This document shows positions 35,710-45,249 of a stretch of DNA of 64,000 nucleotides, in pieces. Both the position numbers and the translations under genes were made by a program. The notes below the pieces were generated by a model. That model ran no database searches, was not told the origin of the DNA, and worked only from the letters and a program-made list of their open reading frames with translations. The first letter of the stretch is position 1. Every line of letters starts with the position of its first letter. Source of the DNA: Limnohabitans kasalickyi (lineage in GTDB: Bacteria; Pseudomonadota; Gammaproteobacteria; Burkholderiales; Burkholderiaceae_C); contig OZ248419.1 in assembly GCA_965234325.1 (NCBI GenBank), forward strand, positions 1 to 64,000, written 5' to 3'.

Positions 35710-36759
35710 TCAACGCCCCGCTGCAGCTGTGGTGAGTGCGGCTAAGGTGTCATCCACCCGCGGCAACTCCGTTTGCTTGGACTGCGCCTGCACCTCACGG
35801 GCTAGCACCAAGGTGGCAGCGCCGCTGCGGCTGCTGGTGTCGAAGTACTGCACCAAATCGTCGGTGGCCTGCGCCAAGTCGGAACGCACCACATCGAAGT
35901 GGCGGGCCAGCAAAGCCAAGCGTGCATTCAGCAAACGCAGCTTCAAGTTTTCGCGCACAAAAAAGCTTTGATCGGGGGCCAGCAAGCTGGCTTCGGGGCG
36001 ATCGATACGACTCACGCGCACCAAGCTGCGCGCGTCGTCCCACACATCGGCCAGCACCTGCTCCCACCAACTCATGCTGATGGCGCGGGCCCATGTGGTC
36101 TGCGGCACAGGTGCTGGCGCTTTGGGTTTGGGCGCTGCTGCACCCACAGCATTGAGCAAGGGCAAGGTGTCCACCACGCGCACCAGCTCGTCGAGTTTGA
36201 ACAGCAGGTTGGGTGTGTCTGCCACCGCCGCTTGTTTGACACGCTCAATATCGCGCGTGACCGCACGCATCAGTGGGGCCAAACGGGGCTGGGCCACTTT
36301 GTTCAAACGCTGCTCGGCGGAGTTAAGCGCAGCCAGCAACGGCTGCACGCTGCCCGTGAGTTGCGACTGTTGCTGCGCCAAGCGAATGGCCGACTCGATG
36401 TCGACCACCAAGTTTTCATCACGCGATCGCGACAGGCTTTGCATCAATTCTTCGAGCTGCGTGCGTTGCAGTGCCACTTCGCTGAGCTTGGCATCGGTCA
36501 CGGCCAAACGGGCGGCGGTTTCGCGGGCGAGTTCTTCGGCTTGCTTGGAAGCAGCTTTGGCTTCCACGGCTTTGCTGCCGGTGTCGGCACTTTGCAAAGC
36601 GAGCTGCTCTTGAATGCCGTTGAGCTTGGACCACATCAAACCCATACCCACTGCACCGATGATGGCCACCACGCCGACGCCACGCAACAACCAAGGGGTG
36701 TCGGCAACAGGCTCTGTAGAGGCGGTAATGGAAGGGGGTTCGACGTGCTCTGGCTTCAT
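35710..36759 (-). CDS. hemX: HemX-like membrane protein
   Basis: A 349-residue protein with one transmembrane helix (about 24-43, LLRGVGVVAIIGAVGMGLMW) and a long coiled coil (about 45-120, QSADTGSKAVEAKAASKQA). It belongs to the HemX family encoded in the hemCDXY cluster; older annotation as uroporphyrinogen III methylase is not supported, since no SAM-binding motif is seen. The start overlaps the hemD stop as ATGA, suggesting coupling. Confidence 0.9.
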   Translation of the reverse strand: MKPEHVEPPSITASTEPVADTPWLLRGVGVVAIIGAVGMGLMWSKLNGIQEQLALQSADTGSKAVEAKAASKQAEELARETAARLAVTDAKLSEVALQRTQLEELMQSLSRSRDENLVVDIESAIRLAQQQSQLTGSVQPLLAALNSAEQRLNKVAQPRLAPLMRAVTRDIERVKQAAVADTPNLLFKLDELVRVVDTLPLLNAVGAAAPKPKAPAPVPQTTWARAISMSWWEQVLADVWDDARSLVRVSRIDRPEASLLAPDQSFFVRENLKLRLLNARLALLARHFDVVRSDLAQATDDLVQYFDTSSRSGAATLVLAREVQAQSKQTELPRVDDTLAALTTAAAGR

Positions 36760-37595
36760 GCCAGTGATTCTAATGAGGCCACCACGTCAGCCACCAAAGG
36801 CCGCGCCGCGTGAACCTCACCAAACCCGATCGCCTGCGCCGATTGCGCAATCCGCGCGTGGGTGGCGATGCAGCGCGTTTGGGCCCAATTTTGCGCGGGC
36901 AACAACTGTTGCAAATGCGAGATGGCTTGTGAGCTGCTGAAACACCACACGCTGCCGTCAGTCGCCGCTTGTTCGGCCTGCTCGCGTTGTGCTGGCGTCC
37001 ACACAGGGGCACTGCGCGCATAAGCAGCGACCCACGACACCGCGACACCGCAGCCCTGCAACTGCTGGGTCAGCCAATCGCGGCCTGAACCGCCCTTGGC
37101 TTGCTCAGCGGAGGTGTCTTCGTCACTGCCCCGTACGATCAAAACAACGGGTTTTGCAAGTGGGCCAAAAGGGGTGAGTGCTTGCACTTGGGGGGCCACC
37201 ACGCGCCACAGCGCTTCAGAATCGAACTGGGCCTCGTGCTCAGGCGGGCTGTCGATGCGCGCAGCGGGAATGCCAGCGTTCAACAAGGCCTTGCGCGTGC
37301 CTGGACCCGTAGCCCAGCAGCGGGGTCCGTTTGCTGTCGTGAGACGTGTCGCTTGACATGTATCTGCTCCCAAGGCCATGGATGGCTTGGCAAAGAAGTA
37401 GCGCACAGCTTGTGCACTGACAAACATCACCGCTTGAAAGTTGAGCCACTGCGTCCAAGCCTCTTGCACAGCCTGTGGATCTGCCACGGGGGCGATCTCG
37501 ATCAACGGCAACACCAAGGCCTCATGCCCCGCTGCCTGCAAGGCGCTTACCCACGGCGTGGCGTCGCCAGCGGGTCGGGTGATGACCAGACGCAT
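36756..37595 (-). CDS. hemD: Uroporphyrinogen III synthase
   Basis: Closes and rearranges hydroxymethylbilane to uroporphyrinogen III. The 279-residue protein begins MRLVITRPAGDATPWVSALQ; HemD is poorly conserved, but LPLIEIAP, the central FGEVH-like end, and the position after hemC support it. The frame extends far upstream to 37871 over hemC, but that part is a shadow. The start at 37595 is 17 bp after the hemC stop. Confidence 0.92.
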   Translation of the reverse strand: MRLVITRPAGDATPWVSALQAAGHEALVLPLIEIAPVADPQAVQEAWTQWLNFQAVMFVSAQAVRYFFAKPSMALGADTCQATRLTTANGPRCWATGPGTRKALLNAGIPAARIDSPPEHEAQFDSEALWRVVAPQVQALTPFGPLAKPVVLIVRGSDEDTSAEQAKGGSGRDWLTQQLQGCGVAVSWVAAYARSAPVWTPAQREQAEQAATDGSVWCFSSSQAISHLQQLLPAQNWAQTRCIATHARIAQSAQAIGFGEVHAARPLVADVVASLESLA

Positions 37596-37612
37596 GGGCA
37601 CGACTGCCCCGA

Positions 37613-38557
37613 TCAGCGCGCGCCTAGGCTTCGCAATTGCGCGGCCACCGCTTCGCCCAATTGACGGGCCAAGTTGTGCGATGCGGGATCGGTGGGGTCC
37701 ATGGCCTGCTGCGTTTGAGCACGCAGCAACACGGGCGCGCCGTCGGGGTCGCCCCAAGCGGCTTGCAGGTGCAGCACACCGTCGGTCAGCGTGGCATGGG
37801 CCGCCAAAGGCATGGAACAGCTGCCACCCATGGCGCGGCTCACGGCACGCTCGGCGGTCACCGTCAGCCAAGAGGCGGCATGGGCCAGAGGGGCCAGGGC
37901 TTTGGCCACATCGTCGCGGTTGCTGCGCACCTCAATGCCTAACGCGCCCTGCCCTGCTGCGGGCAACATCTCAGACGTTTCAAAAATATGACGAATGCGC
38001 TCGCCCATGCCCAAACGCTTCAAGCCGGCAGCGGCCAACACAATGCCGTCGTACTGGCCTTCGTCCAACTTGCGCAAACGGGTGTCGAGGTTGCCGCGCA
38101 AGGGCTCAATTTTCAAATCAGGGCGCAACGCACGCAGCAGCACCGTGCGGCGCAAGCTGGAAGTGCCCACCACCGCGCCTTGCGGCAAATCGTTTAGGTG
38201 TGCATAAGTGGACGATACCCACGCATCGCGCGGGTCCTCGCGCTCCATCACGCACGCGAGGTCAAAACCTTCGGGCAAATCCATGGGCACGTCTTTGAGC
38301 GAATGCACGGCCAAATTGGCGCGACCTTCTTCCAGCGCCACTTCGAGCTCTTTCACAAACAAGCCCTTGCCACCCACTTTGCTCAATGAGCGGTCCAAGA
38401 TTTGGTCGCCCTGCGTGGTCATGCCCAGCAACGACACGCTGTGGCCGAGACCCTGCAACAAGGCTTGGACATGCTCGGCTTGCCACATGGCCAAACGGCT
38501 TTCGCGGGTGGCGATGGTCAGGGAAACGGTGGGGGTGGGGGCAGTGGTTGCAGGCAC
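37613..38557 (-). CDS. hemC: Porphobilinogen deaminase (hydroxymethylbilane synthase)
   Basis: Joins four porphobilinogens into hydroxymethylbilane. The 314 residues contain TIATRESRLAMWQAEHV, KDVPMDLP, GTSSLRRTVLLRA, and the cofactor Cys in MGGSCSMPLAA that binds dipyrromethane. The start is GTG 38557. Upstream lies the end of the tagged cyclophilin gene rather than ppc, which I expect here in related bacteria. A 113-bp gap separates them, with no convincing terminator seen. Confidence 0.96.
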   Translation of the reverse strand: MPATTAPTPTVSLTIATRESRLAMWQAEHVQALLQGLGHSVSLLGMTTQGDQILDRSLSKVGGKGLFVKELEVALEEGRANLAVHSLKDVPMDLPEGFDLACVMEREDPRDAWVSSTYAHLNDLPQGAVVGTSSLRRTVLLRALRPDLKIEPLRGNLDTRLRKLDEGQYDGIVLAAAGLKRLGMGERIRHIFETSEMLPAAGQGALGIEVRSNRDDVAKALAPLAHAASWLTVTAERAVSRAMGGSCSMPLAAHATLTDGVLHLQAAWGDPDGAPVLLRAQTQQAMDPTDPASHNLARQLGEAVAAQLRSLGAR

Positions 38558-38670
38558 AGGTTTTTCTCGGCTAAAAAGGCCTCATCAGCGTGAAACCATG
38601 GGGTTATAAACAAGAGCAATTCGATGCTAGCACGGCGTGAGCGGAGAATTTTTGAACTGCTTGGGCGAGA

Positions 38671-40452
38671 TCATCCAATCACCGCCCACTGACTAACCTG
38701 CGTGCTCAATTTGGTCGCCAAGTCGGTGAAGTACGCCGGTGTTGTGATGTCCAAGTCTTGCGACCCTGTCGGCGCCACCCAGCTGCCGTTCACGTCCCCC
38801 TTCAACACCGCCACCACGTTTTGCTGCGTCGTCAACGGCGAGCTCACCTGCAGCACCTTGTCCCACAACACCGATGCCTTCGTCGTCGTGAAGCTGCTTG
38901 TCGTCTCGTTCCAGAAGTCTTGGTTTTCGTTGACAAACAACCATTCCTTCGCAGGCGCATCTGTGCGTTTGACCGCCATCTTCAATATAGCCAAGGCATC
39001 TGCGCTTGTGATCTTTCCGTCTTGGTTGGCGTCTGCTGCGATGAACTGGTAGGGGGACACAGGCGGGGCTGTGAGTGGACCATCGCCATCCGGATCCGCA
39101 TTCGGGTTGCGGCCCACCGCGATCTTTAGCGCTGCCAACGCGTCTGCCGAGTTGATCGCGCTACCTGTCTCTGCCGTTGTTAGGGCTTTGCTGACGTCTA
39201 TTTTGTAGCTACCCACACCCAGCGAATCGAACTCAAAAGAGCCGTTCACGCCACTTCGCCCATCAAGGTTTGTAGCGAAGCTCTGAGAGGTCAGTTTCGC
39301 GTCGACGTTGCTCAGCAAGGTGTGGGTTTTCCATTCATAAATGTGCCCACTTAGTCTTTGCAAAGATGGGTCCACCACCAAAGCACTTGTGAACAGGCCC
39401 GGGGCTATGGTGGTGTTACCCGCGTAGTCTGTCTGCCGCACTTGAACTGTTCCAGCCTCGTAAGTGCCTTCGGGCAAAGTGAAACTGTTGCCTGTTCCAG
39501 TCTGCCAAGTCGTACCGCCATTGAGCGAGTAAGACCACGTGGTGTATTGCTCTGAAGTGCTGACCCCAAACACGCCGGTGCGAGACAGCGCACTACCCGC
39601 TGTGGTTTGCTTAAGCGATGTGATGAACTCCTGCGTGAGAGGCGTATCGGCATAAGCGCCCACCGTCCCCACAGGCACTTTCGCCAAGTCGTCCACAACG
39701 GACAAACCAGAAAGTACTTTGCCAAAAACCGCATAGCCCGGTGAGGCTGAGCTGCTGTAATTTAGAAATAGGTTGTCGACTTGGTTGATAAAGAATTGGC
39801 TTGTGGCTGTGTCAGGTGCGTTGGTGCGGGCCATGGCAACCGAGCCCCGAACATTGGACAAACCATTGTTGCTTTCGAGCACGATGGGGTCATACATATC
39901 TGACTTACTGGTCATCGCGGGCGTCAAACCGCCGCCTTGAACCATGAAGCCCTTGATCACCCGGTGAAAAAGGGTACCGTCGTAAAACGACTGATTCGCA
40001 TAAGCCAACATATTGGCCACGGTCACTGGCGCATGCGCTGGGTCCAACTCAATCACGATGGCACCCAGACCCGTTTGCAACGTGACTTGAGGGTTCATCA
40101 CAAAGCGGTAACTGGCATCTGTCACAAGCTTTGGCGGCAACACCAAGGTGTCGATGAACTGAGCGGTATTGGTCGTCACCGCGTTAGCTTCACCCAGTGC
40201 GTTTTTGACTCGGCCCGCCTGCAATTGCAGGCCCATGTAAGTAAGGTCAACATTTTGATATGGCGTGACGCTCACCTGCCAGTTCGCACCGCTTCCTGTC
40301 ACCGCGACAACATCACAGTTAAGCGTCAGCAGATCATCCACGCTCAAGCCAGTCACGGCCTGGCTGAATGCAAAGTTATAGGTAACGTTGCCGGTGGCGC
40401 GATTGACAATGCCAGCAACGTTGTCTGTGATGGTGAGGGTTGGAATTGCCAT
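38671..40452 (-). CDS. Secreted-type cyclophilin PPIase with dockerin-like C-terminal module
   Basis: A 593-residue protein. Residues about 1-110 are a bacterial Ig-like domain (NVTYNFAFSQAVTGLSVDDL). About 128-290 are a full cyclophilin-type prolyl isomerase: FHRVIKGFMVQGGG (catalytic Arg, substrate Gln), SVAMARTNAPDTATSQFFIN, and GYAVFGKVLSG. Another Ig-like stretch follows (WSYSLNGGTTWQTG to GTVQVRQTDYAGN). The last 220 residues are the shared module: GHIYEWKTHTLL, DVSKALTT, the dockerin-like calcium loop DANQDGKITSAD, KGDVNGSW, and the end QWAVIG. Known cyclophilins are small and soluble; this architecture is unusual. There is no signal peptide, so a non-Sec route is inferred. Start ATG 40452 has a weak ribosome site; it follows the next gene by 49 bp. 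Confidence 0.9.
   Translation of the reverse strand: MAIPTLTITDNVAGIVNRATGNVTYNFAFSQAVTGLSVDDLLTLNCDVVAVTGSGANWQVSVTPYQNVDLTYMGLQLQAGRVKNALGEANAVTTNTAQFIDTLVLPPKLVTDASYRFVMNPQVTLQTGLGAIVIELDPAHAPVTVANMLAYANQSFYDGTLFHRVIKGFMVQGGGLTPAMTSKSDMYDPIVLESNNGLSNVRGSVAMARTNAPDTATSQFFINQVDNLFLNYSSSASPGYAVFGKVLSGLSVVDDLAKVPVGTVGAYADTPLTQEFITSLKQTTAGSALSRTGVFGVSTSEQYTTWSYSLNGGTTWQTGTGNSFTLPEGTYEAGTVQVRQTDYAGNTTIAPGLFTSALVVDPSLQRLSGHIYEWKTHTLLSNVDAKLTSQSFATNLDGRSGVNGSFEFDSLGVGSYKIDVSKALTTAETGSAINSADALAALKIAVGRNPNADPDGDGPLTAPPVSPYQFIAADANQDGKITSADALAILKMAVKRTDAPAKEWLFVNENQDFWNETTSSFTTTKASVLWDKVLQVSSPLTTQQNVVAVLKGDVNGSWVAPTGSQDLDITTPAYFTDLATKLSTQVSQWAVIG
38690..39200 (-). repeat. Copy 1 of the near-identical C-terminal module DNA repeat
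   Basis: The last 500 bp of the cyclophilin gene align almost base for base with 40511-41020 and 45258-45770, and more distantly with 54016-54530. Most differences are single synonymous changes. Confidence 0.9.
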
Positions 40453-40501
40453 GGTTAAATTTTAAATGGCGACTATTTACTCCGAACCCACAGAATTGAA
40501 G

Positions 40502-43500
40502 TTAACCAATCACAGCCCACTGATTAACCTGCGTGCCCAATTTGGCCGCCAAGTCGGTGAAGTACGCCGGTGTTGTGATATCCAGATCTTGCGACCCCGT
40601 CGGCGCCACCCAGCTCCCGTTCACGTCCCCCTTCAGCACCGCCACCACGTTTTGCTGTGTCGTCAACGGCGAGCTCACCTGCAGCACCTTGTCCCAAAGC
40701 ACCGATGCCTTCGTTGTCGTGAAGCTGCTCGTCGTCTCGTTCCAGAAGTCTTGGTTCTCGTTCACAAACAACCACTCTTTGGCAGGGGCGTCCGTCCTCT
40801 TGACCGCCATCTTCAAAATCGCCAGCGCGTCCGCACTCGTGATCTTGCCGTCTTGGTTGGCGTCTGCTGCAATGAACTGGTACGGCGATACAGCTGGGGC
40901 TTGCAGTGGGCCCGCACCGTCTGGGTCTGCATTGGGGTTGCGCCCCACCGCAATCTTCAGCGCCGCCAACGCGTCTGCTGAGTTGATCGCGCTGCCTGTC
41001 TCTGCTGTTGTCAGCGCTTTGCTAACTTCTAATTTGTAGCTACCCGCATCCAGCGGCTCAAAACCAAAAGTACCATCGACGCCAGTTTTGCTCGCAAGGT
41101 TTGTGACGGAGTTTGGCGAAGTCAACTTCACATCCACGTTATTTATCAAAGTGTGGGTTTTCCAGTCATAAATATGACCGTTCATGGGCGAAGTACCAAG
41201 GTTTGGTATATCAATATTCGCCACGCTGGCAGTTGCACTGCTGCTCACACTTTCTGCTTGACTAGACCCATCGGTATAGCTGGCGACTACCGTAATGACC
41301 TTGCCAACTTCTGCTTGGCTAAGTACCAGTGTGCTGTTGGTCGCCCCTGAAATCGCCGTACCACTGGCCTTCCACTGATAAGAAATGGCGCCAAGACCGT
41401 CGAGGTCTGCCAAAGAGTTATTAACCGTCAGTGTTTGACCTTGGGTAACTGTGCCACTGATGGTGACAGCTCCGGTGGGAGCATCGTTCACGTTGGCAAT
41501 CACCGAAGTAGCTGCACTGGTTTTACTCTCCGCATTGTTTGCATCATCGGTGTAACTGGCCATCACACTGATGGCTTTGCCCACTTGCGCTTGCGTCAAA
41601 GTGAATATGTTGCCCACCGCACCTGAGATCGACACGCCGTCCAACAACCATTGATAGCTCAGCGTACTATTGATCATGCCCTCCGCGTCCGCTAGGGTAT
41701 GAGCAGCAGTCAAGGTCTGACCTTGTGTTGCTGTTCCCGAGATGGTGACGCTGCCCATTGGAGCTGCGTTAGAAGATGCCACTGCTGAGGTTGCCGCACT
41801 GGTCATATTCTCTGCCGTTTGTTGGCCGTCTGTGAAGCTGGCTTTGACGGTGATAGCCTTTCCGACCTGTGATTGAGTCAATACATAGGTGTTGTCGGTG
41901 GCCCCACTGATGTCACTCCCATCGGCTTTCCACTGGTAAGAAATGATGCCGACCCCATCCCGATCGGCAAGTGTGTTGGCAGCAGTCAAGGTCTGGCCCT
42001 GAGTTGCTGCGCCTGTGATGGTGACGCTGCCAGTTGGTAAAAAATTTTGCAGCCTTGTGTTGAAGTGGTAGGAAGTGGTGCCTGCAAAGTTGCTGCCTGC
42101 TGAGTCCTTGATCGAGCCAGAGGCGATGGTCACGAAGTACAGGGTGCTGTAGCCCAAATCGCTAGTGGGGTTGATCGTCAGTGTTGAGCCTGAAAGGCTC
42201 AGGTTAGCGCTGGTCTCCGCATCAAAGGTCTCCACCACGTTGCCCGTTACAGATTCAGATCGAATTTCGATGCTGCCCGTGCCTCGCTGAATTGCTTCAC
42301 CAAACGTCAGAACGATATTGCTGCCAACGTCTACACCGGTAGTGTCATCTGATGGGCTGAATGACAAGACATCTATGGTGTCAACAACTATATTGGTGGG
42401 TGAACTGGTTATACTTTCGACTACACCAAAGCCATCGGTGTAGCTTGCTGTCACCGTGACACTTGTGCCTACTTGATTTTGAGAAAGTGTTAAGGAATCG
42501 TTTATTTCACCGGTGATATTTTGGCCTTGATACTGCCATTGGTATGTTATGGTACCGATGCCGTCTAAATCAGCGAGGGTACTTCTTGCTTTTAATACTT
42601 GGCCTTTTTCGAATACTCCACTTATTATAACTTCACCTGTAGGGGCTTTGTTGTTAGCTAAATTTACCGCCTCATCCAAAAACTGGATAATTTCAATATT
42701 TATGAGATTATCTTGACCTTCACTCCCATCAATTGTTCTGTTGTCTATCACTCTAAAGTAATCCCCATCACGTCTTACGGTGAAGTCTCCTTTTCTGCCC
42801 AGATATAAAGAAGTATCAATACCGCCAGAACCATTTAACCAGTTATCAGCGCCATTACCAGTAATAAAGTTATTTTCCTGATTACCACTGCCAGAATTGC
42901 AATAATCAGTCAAAACCAAGTTTTCAACATTCGCAGGTAAAGTATAGGGGATCGAAGAAAAGACAGTATCTATTCCCCCCGCGACTTCTTCGATTATATA
43001 ACTCCAAGAAGAAATATAATAAGCGTCATCGCCAGCCAAACCGACTGCCTCAATATTTCTTCCTGAAAGAAATATAGTATCTGGCAAATCAGTACCCCAA
43101 ATCGAGGCTGTGCTGCTAGTTGTTCCAGCAACAACGTGTCCATAACTTGAACTATTTGAAGACTGGACTTGCCCCAACAAAACTCCGGACGAAGTTTCTC
43201 CAGAGATTTTTGTAGTGTGTGCATCCCACCCTAAAATTGGAAGCAGATGGTTTTCCTGTGGTGAGTCAATGTGAATCAGAACGTGACTATTTGACGTTTG
43301 AGAAAAACCTGATATGCGAATTCCAAGATCAATCGTATTATCATCGATTGCTGTGCTGTAAATCTTAGTTGCCGACTGACTCGTAGATAGGTTCGTTAGG
43401 TTTATTTCATTTCCGATACGAATTGCATGCTGATCGAATATTGCTATATAAACATCACCACTACTACTACGTGACCGGGGCCCATTCCATGACAAGGCAA

Positions 43501-44770
43501 ACCCCCCATCAGATAGGGCCACTATCTCAGGGTCACTCGCCGTACTACCGTATTGATACACAAATGGAGCAGTGGCATCAATCTCGACTCCTATTTTTTG
43601 TCCGAAAGAATCGAAAATTTGATATCGAATGTCGGAATAACCAGAGGCCTGTTGACTTTCCCATGCAACAACAAAATCACCATTACTCAGACCAGCAACA
43701 GCAGGATTTCGCTGCTCGTAGGCTAGCTCAGAATTGACGAAAAATTCTGGGCTAACTGGCGTGTTGTTTAGATCAAAACGCCGAGCAATAATACCGTTGT
43801 CGTCTGTGTCATTTTGATGCGCCCAAACTACTATGTATCCCTCATCCCCAAGGCTAGAAATAATTGGTCCATAACCAGCTGGGTATCCGCTCGGGTGCCT
43901 AACTGTGTTTGCTTGGTAAATTTCAGTCGTTGCAACGCCTAATGAGTCAAAGCGCTGAAGATTGATCCAACCATCATTTTCGCAAGCTACTACGAAACCG
44001 CCATCTGATAATGCTGTTACAGATAGCGAATTACCTCTAAGATTTGTGGCTACAGATTCACCAATCGGATTACCCTCATGATTTAACTGCTGGTACCAGA
44101 GTGTTCCTTGCATCCAAGCAACAACGGAATTTCCGGAATTAATTTCAGCAATTGCAGGTCTTACAGTTTGACTACTAACGCCGACTTCATGAATGAAAGA
44201 CTTAGGATAGCTAACATCAATTACACCATCAGAAAATTGAAGTCGTTCAATTGACGTGAGGACGTCTATGCCGTCATCGCCATCTGTAATATTGAGATCA
44301 GTAATAACAAGATTCCCGCTGGTGAAGGAATCTAAATTATAGGAAATTGAATACTCAGATTTAATTCCTGAAAAAATAGCCGTATCTATGGTTCGGTTTT
44401 TACCAGCATCAATGATGTCGTTTCCGCACCCCCCGTTAAATACATCGACTCCGAGCGTGCCGACTAAAGTATCAGCGCCTGTTGTCCCATTAATTTGACG
44501 CCCAACAGGGTTAGTTGCATTTGATTTTACGACTTCAGCTTTTCCATACTGATTACCATAAGAAGCCAAAACACGAATTTCAGATGCAACGTAATCGCCA
44601 ATTACAGGAAAACTCTGTCCAGTTGACACTGAAGACCAGTTATATCCATCATTACTTATCTGCCAAGTATAGGTTAGTGATCTTGAGGCATCGATGTACT
44701 CAAGTGAGTTAATCACATTCAGAGTTTCTCCCACTAACACGATGTCGGGGATAATTACAGTATTTTTCAT
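40502..44770 (-). CDS. RTX/Ig-repeat surface protein with beta-propeller-like region and dockerin-like module
   Basis: A 1422-residue protein starting MKNTVIIPDIVL (44770, GGA eight bases upstream; an ATG six codons earlier is possible). In order: a PKD/Ig-like domain; an RTX block with GTTGADTLVGTLGVD; a region of about 300 residues with repeated GGFVVAW or GDFVVAWES and RRFDLN/QIFDSFG segments, probably a beta-propeller; a second RTX block; Ig-like repeats with SYQWKADG; a SbsA-like Ig domain (SPSDDTTGVDVGSNIVLTF); and the shared WKxH-dockerin-tail module. The 5' half is visibly more AT-rich than the 3' half. No signal peptide is seen; RTX suggests type I-like export, but no exporter is nearby. 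Function unknown; adhesion or matrix role likely. Confidence 0.9.
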   Translation of the reverse strand: MKNTVIIPDIVLVGETLNVINSLEYIDASRSLTYTWQISNDGYNWSSVSTGQSFPVIGDYVASEIRVLASYGNQYGKAEVVKSNATNPVGRQINGTTGADTLVGTLGVDVFNGGCGNDIIDAGKNRTIDTAIFSGIKSEYSISYNLDSFTSGNLVITDLNITDGDDGIDVLTSIERLQFSDGVIDVSYPKSFIHEVGVSSQTVRPAIAEINSGNSVVAWMQGTLWYQQLNHEGNPIGESVATNLRGNSLSVTALSDGGFVVACENDGWINLQRFDSLGVATTEIYQANTVRHPSGYPAGYGPIISSLGDEGYIVVWAHQNDTDDNGIIARRFDLNNTPVSPEFFVNSELAYEQRNPAVAGLSNGDFVVAWESQQASGYSDIRYQIFDSFGQKIGVEIDATAPFVYQYGSTASDPEIVALSDGGFALSWNGPRSRSSSGDVYIAIFDQHAIRIGNEINLTNLSTSQSATKIYSTAIDDNTIDLGIRISGFSQTSNSHVLIHIDSPQENHLLPILGWDAHTTKISGETSSGVLLGQVQSSNSSSYGHVVAGTTSSTASIWGTDLPDTIFLSGRNIEAVGLAGDDAYYISSWSYIIEEVAGGIDTVFSSIPYTLPANVENLVLTDYCNSGSGNQENNFITGNGADNWLNGSGGIDTSLYLGRKGDFTVRRDGDYFRVIDNRTIDGSEGQDNLINIEIIQFLDEAVNLANNKAPTGEVIISGVFEKGQVLKARSTLADLDGIGTITYQWQYQGQNITGEINDSLTLSQNQVGTSVTVTASYTDGFGVVESITSSPTNIVVDTIDVLSFSPSDDTTGVDVGSNIVLTFGEAIQRGTGSIEIRSESVTGNVVETFDAETSANLSLSGSTLTINPTSDLGYSTLYFVTIASGSIKDSAGSNFAGTTSYHFNTRLQNFLPTGSVTITGAATQGQTLTAANTLADRDGVGIISYQWKADGSDISGATDNTYVLTQSQVGKAITVKASFTDGQQTAENMTSAATSAVASSNAAPMGSVTISGTATQGQTLTAAHTLADAEGMINSTLSYQWLLDGVSISGAVGNIFTLTQAQVGKAISVMASYTDDANNAESKTSAATSVIANVNDAPTGAVTISGTVTQGQTLTVNNSLADLDGLGAISYQWKASGTAISGATNSTLVLSQAEVGKVITVVASYTDGSSQAESVSSSATASVANIDIPNLGTSPMNGHIYDWKTHTLINNVDVKLTSPNSVTNLASKTGVDGTFGFEPLDAGSYKLEVSKALTTAETGSAINSADALAALKIAVGRNPNADPDGAGPLQAPAVSPYQFIAADANQDGKITSADALAILKMAVKRTDAPAKEWLFVNENQDFWNETTSSFTTTKASVLWDKVLQVSSPLTTQQNVVAVLKGDVNGSWVAPTGSQDLDITTPAYFTDLAAKLGTQVNQWAVIG
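40511..41020 (-). repeat. Copy 2 of the near-identical C-terminal module DNA repeat
   Basis: Encodes the dockerin-like module of the 1422-residue protein. It matches copies 1 and 3 almost completely, while neighbouring parts of the genes differ, which suggests gene conversion or module shuffling. Confidence 0.9.
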
Positions 44771-45249
44771 ATTATATTCCAGCACCATGGAGACTTCACT
44801 TGAAATCAGAGTTGTCAGAAAAAAGTTAAACCGATAAGTAGCTCGAAAAATTGGTAAGTCATGAAGATTAAAATCTGCGCTGCTTTATCAATTACACGAT
44901 TACCAATCAAAAATCTCCCGAGGATCATTCAAATTCTAGACGCTTTGGATGGTATCGAGTTCTACATTGTTGAACACTAGTTTGCTTGAGCTATGTACAT
45001 CCTGAGCTTGCCCCCGGAACCCATTACCGCCGGTATCTTTAATTTACTGCTCCACTAGAGCAGCGTTTTAAAAAATAAGGAGGAGGGTAGTTACTTTTGA
45101 CTCGAAGGGCAATCAGACGAGTGAATTAATGTGCAAAAACAAACGGGAGTCCCTGCTTTGAACTTGGGCGAAGGTACGGCAATTTCATGCTGTTACCCGT
45201 TTTTAAGATCTTGTTCTTTGTGCGCCAGAGTTGAGCATCAAACATCGAC
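44771..45249. other. Spacer between two giant genes
   Basis: No gene is seen. It must carry the promoter of the 1422-residue protein gene. A weak stem (AAACGGG 45141-45147 with CCCGTTT 45196-45202, a 48-base loop, then GTTTTT on the minus strand) could end transcription of the upstream giant gene, but the loop is long. Confidence 0.4.

Noticed and set aside
35710..36759. Uroporphyrinogen III C-methyltransferase
   Set aside because: The name is attached to HemX in old annotation, but the sequence has a membrane helix plus coiled coil and no SAM-binding motif.
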